From Pseudopelobacter sp964601865 (GTDB taxonomy: Bacteria > Desulfobacterota > Desulfuromonadia > Geobacterales > Pseudopelobacteraceae), in the NCBI GenBank assembly GCA_964601865.1, contig CAZRPI010000077.1:1-17353 (forward strand): 17,353 nucleotides of DNA, given 5' to 3'. Position 1 is the stretch's first letter. The number at the start of each line of letters is the position of its first letter. Below, piece after piece: positions 14,155-17,353 of this stretch. Under the pieces are notes generated by a model, which was given only the letters and a program-made list of their open reading frames with translations, did not search any database and was not told the origin of the DNA. Made by a program: the position numbers and the translations under genes.

Positions 14155-14837
14155 CTGGTGAAAAACCGGATGGCGGCGGAAATGATATCGAAAAGGTCCG
14201 GGTCTGATTGACGCAGAGGATCTCCGTAATCCTCGAAAGCCGGAGATCCCGACCTGTATGGAGTCGTTTTTTCCCGTCGTTCTTGCATTTTTTGCTCTTC
14301 CCTCTTTATCTGCTCCTGCCGTTCCTGATCGAGAAGTTTGCCGCCAAGTTTCATCCATTCGAACAGATGTCTCAGTTCGCCCCCATCGAGCCAGACTCCG
14401 TGGGCCTTGCAGCGATCAACGACGACACCGCTTCTGACCCCGAAGTTGACCCTGTTCATCAGCTCCGAGCAGACCGGGCATTTGATGTAAGCAACCGGGT
14501 ACTGTTCCGGTTGCCTGTGCAGGTTGATGCCGTCGAGTCCTGTCCTGTCGATGAGGAAAGTGTGCGTGACGGTCGCCTCCAGCAGAGCCTCCAGTTCTCC
14601 GGGATCGAAGAAAAGCCCCAGGCATTGATCACACCTGTCGATGAGAAATGTGCCGTTGAGTTTCAGATCGATGGTTTTCAGCTTTACGGAACAGCGGGGA
14701 CAGATGCGGGGAGAGTCGCAGTCGTGGGTTGTGTAGAAATGAATCCCTGCAAGATCGATGTCGTTTCGGCTGCCGCAGTATTCGCACAGGATGGAACCGT
14801 CTGGCAGGGGGGCGTTGCAGCTTGAGCATCTGGCCAT
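14151..14837 (-). CDS. zinc-ribbon protein with TFIIB-type zinc fingers
   Basis: A 228-residue protein with three zinc-binding modules. Cys4, 7, 18 and 21 form an N-terminal double-CxxC ribbon. Cys46, 49, 69 and 72 form a zf-TFIIB-type module ending in GLFFDPGELEALLE. A third copy uses Cys120, 123 and 143 with His146 (CKAHGVWLDGGELRHLFEW). A charged helix rich in Q, E, R and K follows (about 168-190), and the C-terminal end is an amphipathic FDIISAAIRFF. The function of the family is unknown; bacterial members are small stand-alone proteins. The ATG at 14837 has AGGAAGG upstream. An ATG at 14873 also fits the frame but would lie four bases from the predicted transcription start. The gene is coupled to the TRIC gene by an ATGA overlap. 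Confidence 0.8.
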   Translation of the reverse strand: MARCSSCNAPLPDGSILCEYCGSRNDIDLAGIHFYTTHDCDSPRICPRCSVKLKTIDLKLNGTFLIDRCDQCLGLFFDPGELEALLEATVTHTFLIDRTGLDGINLHRQPEQYPVAYIKCPVCSELMNRVNFGVRSGVVVDRCKAHGVWLDGGELRHLFEWMKLGGKLLDQERQEQIKREEQKMQERREKTTPYRSGSPAFEDYGDPLRQSDPDLFDIISAAIRFFTR

Positions 14838-14883
14838 GGAGGGTGCGCCTTCCTCGGATGGGGATTGGGTCATTCGGTTTTCC

Positions 14884-14912
14884 AGTATACCGGAAAGTGC
14901 GCTTAGAGGTAA
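14884..14912 (-). promoter_or_regulatory. promoter of the zinc-ribbon/TRIC pair
   Basis: On the minus strand TATACT (14889-14884) is the -10 element, with a partial -35 TTTACC ending about 18 bases upstream. Transcription would start near 14877, supporting translation from 14837 rather than from 14873. Confidence 0.45.
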
Positions 14913-15221
14913 ACAGACGCGAGGTAGAAAAATGCCTCGATGTTCTGGCGGCATTATGTTGTGCAATTTTTTCACAATTCCGTTGTTGCTTTCTTGGCGA
15001 ATGTTAAATAGTATGTCCTATATTAGCTGTGTTGTTATTAAAATAATTTTTTTGCTGTACGGGTGGCCATCCAATGTATCACCGCGAAGGTGCTTTGGCT
15101 GTAAATCGCTTGATTTTATGCTAATTTTATGATGGGGGTAACGCGAGAGGCGATCCCTGAGAGCAGAGTGGATGATTAAAAATGTTTCGTATTCGCGTGG
15201 TAGTGGTGGGAGGTTGGGATA
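14913..15221. other. AT-rich intergenic stretch of about 310 bases
   Basis: Noticeably richer in A and T than the genes around it. It contains promoter-like AT boxes (for example TATGAT at 15128-15133) and a small CACC/GGTG hairpin near 15081-15093. It then turns GC-richer toward the ankyrin gene, whose GGGAGG ribosome binding site is eight bases before the ATG. No convincing coding frame, known riboswitch or RNA gene was recognised. Confidence 0.5.
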
Positions 15222-15695
15222 ATGCTTTCCGGCTTTTTTCCGCTGATTGTCTGTATCTCATTGTTTTTGTTTGCCTTGGTCTGCTGTGCTGCATCTCAAC
15301 TGTTTCCCGGTTTTCGAAGACTCCTGATCGCCTGTTCGGTATGCACCCTGGTCGTTGTGGTGATACTTGCATACAGTATCTGGAAACAGTATTTCCTGAA
15401 TGAACCATTGGCCATCGCGGCCGAAGAAGGCAATATTGCGGAGGTAAATGATCTCTTGTCAAAAGGAGCTTCTCCCGATGCCTGTGGAGTCGATGGGATT
15501 ACTACGGCACTGGTGAGCGCGGCTTGCGCCGGGCATACGGAAATCGTCAGGCTGTTGCTGCTGAAAGGGGCGCACACGGCCCTGAAGGATTTGGGTGGAA
15601 AAACCGCTCTCCAGAGAGCCAGGGAGGCGGGAAATACGGCGGTCACAGATCTCCTGCTCAAGGCGGAGGAAGCTGTGGCCGGCCATCGGAGATGA
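15222..15695 (+). CDS. membrane-anchored ankyrin repeat protein
   Basis: A 157-residue protein. Two hydrophobic helices at about residues 4-24 and 34-52 anchor the N-terminus, separated by a short loop with FRR. The remainder is about three ankyrin repeats: EPLAIAAEEGNIAEVNDLLSKG, then the unit with TALVSAACAGHTEIVRLLLLKG, then KTALQRAREAGNTAVTDLLLKA. Ankyrin repeats mediate protein-protein contacts; the partner is unknown. The ATG at 15222 has GGGAGG upstream. The gene stands alone between the zinc-ribbon promoter and the BioD-like gene, and a hairpin follows its stop codon. Confidence 0.8.
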   Translation: MLSGFFPLIVCISLFLFALVCCAASQLFPGFRRLLIACSVCTLVVVVILAYSIWKQYFLNEPLAIAAEEGNIAEVNDLLSKGASPDACGVDGITTALVSAACAGHTEIVRLLLLKGAHTALKDLGGKTALQRAREAGNTAVTDLLLKAEEAVAGHRR

Positions 15696-15705
15696 GCCGG
15701 TGAGA

Positions 15706-15748
15706 CACCTGCTCCCGGCTCCCTGAACGGGCATGCCGAAAGCAGGTG
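15706..15748 (+). repeat. long hairpin after the ankyrin gene
   Basis: CACCTGCT (15706-15713) pairs perfectly with AGCAGGTG (15741-15748). Inside, after a 2x2 internal loop, CGGC (15716-15719) pairs with GCCG (15735-15738). It begins 11 bases after the ankyrin stop codon but has no T-run, so it is either an unusual transcript end or a structured leader or RNA. Confidence 0.5.
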
Positions 15749-15988
15749 GAGTTTGGATGGTTGTTGTGGGTAAGGCCGTACTGAGCGGAGGCATCCGTTC
15801 GTACGGTTTTTTCGTGGGAATTCTTCCTCTCAGAAGGGCAGTGAGAGTGCTGCGTGCGACGGGGAATGCCGTCTTCCCGGGCCGGGTGTCGGCGTGATAA
15901 GGAGGAAATTGGCTGTTATGGGGATTCATGTGTGTTATGATCGCTCCGGTCTCTTCAATACGCTGCCGGTGTTATCCGGGGGGCAAAC
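15749..15988. other. gap before the BioD-like gene
   Basis: This stretch holds a possible extended -10 promoter (TGT followed by TATGAT, 15933-15941) with an expected start near 15948. It also holds two small overlapping 4-bp hairpins (15786-15797 and 15795-15806) ending in six T (15807-15812). A G-rich site (about 15977-15983) serves as the ribosome binding site. No gene was recognised. Confidence 0.4.
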
Positions 15989-17092
15989 ATGGCAAGAAAG
16001 ATCTTCATTGCGGCTACTGGTCAGCACTGCGGAAAAACCACAACCAGTATCTCTCTTCTGCACCTGGCCCTGAAAAAATACAGATCGGTAGGGTATATCA
16101 AGCCTGTCGGTCCGAAGCCGACGACATTGCATGGTCATGCCGTTGACAAGGACGCCGTACTGATCGCACAGGTATTTGGACTGCACAAGTACCTGCGTTT
16201 CATGACGCCGGTGCCGATTTTTCACGATACCACATGCAGGGTGATCGATGGTGACATTGCGCTTTCCCAGTTGGAAGATCAGATCTGCTCCGCGATTTCG
16301 GAACTTGAAAAGAGGTGTGACTTCATTGTGATTGAAGGGGCCGGTCATCCAGGAGTCGGGGCGGTAATGAAGCTTTCCAATGCCCGCATCGCATCCATGC
16401 TGGATGCGCCGGTTCTGCTGGTTACGGGCGGCGGTGTCGGGAGCGTGATCGACGCCGTCAGCATGGACCTGGCGCTGTTTGAGAGGGAAGGGGCCGAGGT
16501 GAGGGCGCTTCTGGCCAACAAGCTTAATCCGGCAAAGCGCGACCACACCCTGGACTATCTGCGGCGGGGACTGGCTGACAGGTCTTTCGTGGTGATCGGC
16601 GGTTTCGATTACCAGCCGGTTCTGGCTGACCCCACCCTGCGGCGGATATCCCGTCTGCTGGGGTTGCCGTTGCAGGGGAATCGTCGGGATATGGGGCGGA
16701 TTGTGCACAACGTACAGATCGGCGCCGCCTCGACCCAGCGGATCACTGAAATGCTCACCGATTCTTCCCTGATTATCGTTACCAGCAGTCGTGACGAACT
16801 GCTGGTGACCCTGGCCACGCTCTACCAGATGCACGATTTCCGTACGCGCATCACCGGCCTTATCATTCCGGGTGAAAACCCCATGAGCAACATTACCCAG
16901 CGGATCATCGAACGCAGCAGAATTCCCTATATGCGGGCGATGACACAGTCAACGACCGAACTTTACCGCATAATCACCGAGGATGTTCCCAAGATCACTT
17001 TCGAAGACGTTGAAAAGCTGGAACTGCTGCGTTCCCTGGCGGAACGCAGTCTGGACTTTGATGCGCTCGACGCCCTGTTCGCGTCGCGGTAG
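15989..17092 (+). CDS. BioD-like P-loop / DRTGG domain protein (phosphotransacetylase N-terminal type)
   Basis: A 367-residue cytoplasmic protein. The N-terminal ~210 residues resemble dethiobiotin synthetase: P-loop ATGQHCGKTT (residues 9-18), GYIKPVGPKP, the FIVIEGAGHPG motif in the middle, then VLLVTGGGVGSVIDAV. The C-terminal part (about 215-335) looks like a DRTGG domain: QIGAASTQRITEM, SLIIVTSSRDELL, ITGLIIPGENPM, IPYMRAMTQSTTELYRII. This architecture is the regulatory N-terminal part of long phosphotransacetylases without the catalytic acetyltransferase domain. The stand-alone version has no assigned reaction; binding of a nucleotide or metabolite is inferred. The last 35 residues form a helix rich in L and E. 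It stands alone, with a terminator 45 bases after the stop codon. Confidence 0.85.
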   Translation: MARKIFIAATGQHCGKTTTSISLLHLALKKYRSVGYIKPVGPKPTTLHGHAVDKDAVLIAQVFGLHKYLRFMTPVPIFHDTTCRVIDGDIALSQLEDQICSAISELEKRCDFIVIEGAGHPGVGAVMKLSNARIASMLDAPVLLVTGGGVGSVIDAVSMDLALFEREGAEVRALLANKLNPAKRDHTLDYLRRGLADRSFVVIGGFDYQPVLADPTLRRISRLLGLPLQGNRRDMGRIVHNVQIGAASTQRITEMLTDSSLIIVTSSRDELLVTLATLYQMHDFRTRITGLIIPGENPMSNITQRIIERSRIPYMRAMTQSTTELYRIITEDVPKITFEDVEKLELLRSLAERSLDFDALDALFASR

Positions 17093-17136
17093 AACGAGAG
17101 GCGGGTTTCTGGGAAGAACGGATGGCATGAAACAAC

Positions 17137-17166
17137 GGGTTGGCTGCAGCCAGCCCCTGTTCTTTC
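17137..17166 (+). terminator. intrinsic terminator after the BioD-like gene
   Basis: GGGTTGGC (17137-17144) pairs with GCCAGCCC (17149-17156), with one T-G wobble, around a TGCA loop. A T-rich tail TGTTCTTTC follows, so it fits stopping + strand transcripts. Confidence 0.55.
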
Positions 17167-17189
17167 AATATGGATGATGATGCCGGAAT

Positions 17190-17224
17190 ATGAAAAAATG
17201 AAAGGCCCGCCACTTCGGCGGGCC
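17190..17224 (-). terminator. intrinsic terminator of a minus-strand gene from beyond the right edge
   Basis: GGCCCGCC (17204-17211) pairs with GGCGGGCC (17217-17224) around a five-base loop, a perfect 8-bp GC stem. Read on the minus strand it is followed by TTTCATTTTTTC, a good U-tract; the + strand side has none. It therefore implies a minus-strand transcript entering from the right. Confidence 0.75.
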
Positions 17225-17256
17225 CTCTGTCTATTGTGATAATTCCGTTGCCCTTT

Positions 17257-17353
17257 TCAAGGGCTGTTCCCGGTTATTGATGATAAACCGGTCGGATATT
17301 GCAGTTGCCTTATGTGTTCGGGAGTAGTTTCCTCGATAAGATAACCCTCCTTT
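17257..17353 (-). CDS. possible C-terminus of a minus-strand gene cut by the right edge
   Basis: A frame open to the window edge on the minus strand ends with TGA at 17259-17257 and would encode about 31 residues, including EETTPEHIRQLQYP and SSITGNSP. A second minus-strand frame, ending with TAG at 17233-17231, is also open to the edge. Which one is coding, if either, cannot be decided; the terminator just beyond supports some transcript here. Confidence 0.25.
   Translation of the reverse strand, partial: KEGYLIEETTPEHIRQLQYPTGLSSITGNSP

Noticed and set aside
15060..15200. Possible riboswitch (GEMM or other) in the AT-rich gap before the ankyrin gene
   Set aside because: Only one 4-bp hairpin was found; the conserved GEMM core sequences are not present.

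Overview
The window looks like chromosomal DNA of a Desulfuromonadales bacterium, most likely a Geobacter or Pelobacter relative. This is inferred from the moderately high GC, an MglB-MglA pair, a J-domain/secretion-ATPase-like hybrid, a DUF4197 protein, a Zn-dependent phospholipase C-like protein and a stand-alone BioD/DRTGG protein. No database could be searched. There is no transposon, phage gene or CRISPR array; most of the window reads as ordinary chromosome with several small transcription units.

Layout, left to right: tRNA-Phe (-, cut by the left edge) with its own promoter; a radical SAM/SPASM protein (-); mglB-mglA (+), the Ras-like polarity GTPase and its roadblock partner; tRNA-Ser(GCU) (+) with a terminator; a plsC-like acyltransferase and rnhA (-, overlapping). 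A four-gene + strand unit follows: a short GGQ release-factor-like protein, mutS2, a small HNH nuclease and a HAD phosphatase. Then come a secreted alpha/beta hydrolase (+), an unknown secreted cysteine-containing protein (+), DUF4197 (-), and a Zn-dependent phospholipase-like protein overlapping a LysM protein (-). Divergent from that pair is a J-domain hybrid (+). A zinc-ribbon protein overlaps a TRIC/UPF0126 membrane protein (-). The window ends with a membrane-anchored ankyrin protein (+), a BioD-like/DRTGG ATPase (+), and terminators facing both ways.

The most interesting unit is 4282-7979. A 117-residue GGQ protein that has no codon-recognition domain overlaps the mutS2 start by ATGA. 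MutS2 of Bacillus is known to act on collided ribosomes. The pair could therefore be a ribosome-splitting plus peptide-release module, followed by a nuclease and a phosphatase. This is a hypothesis from gene order and motifs. Other points of interest are an HX4E variant of the acyltransferase HX4D motif, a duplicated short motif in the LysM protein, a possible AUU start, and several unexplained hairpins between genes.
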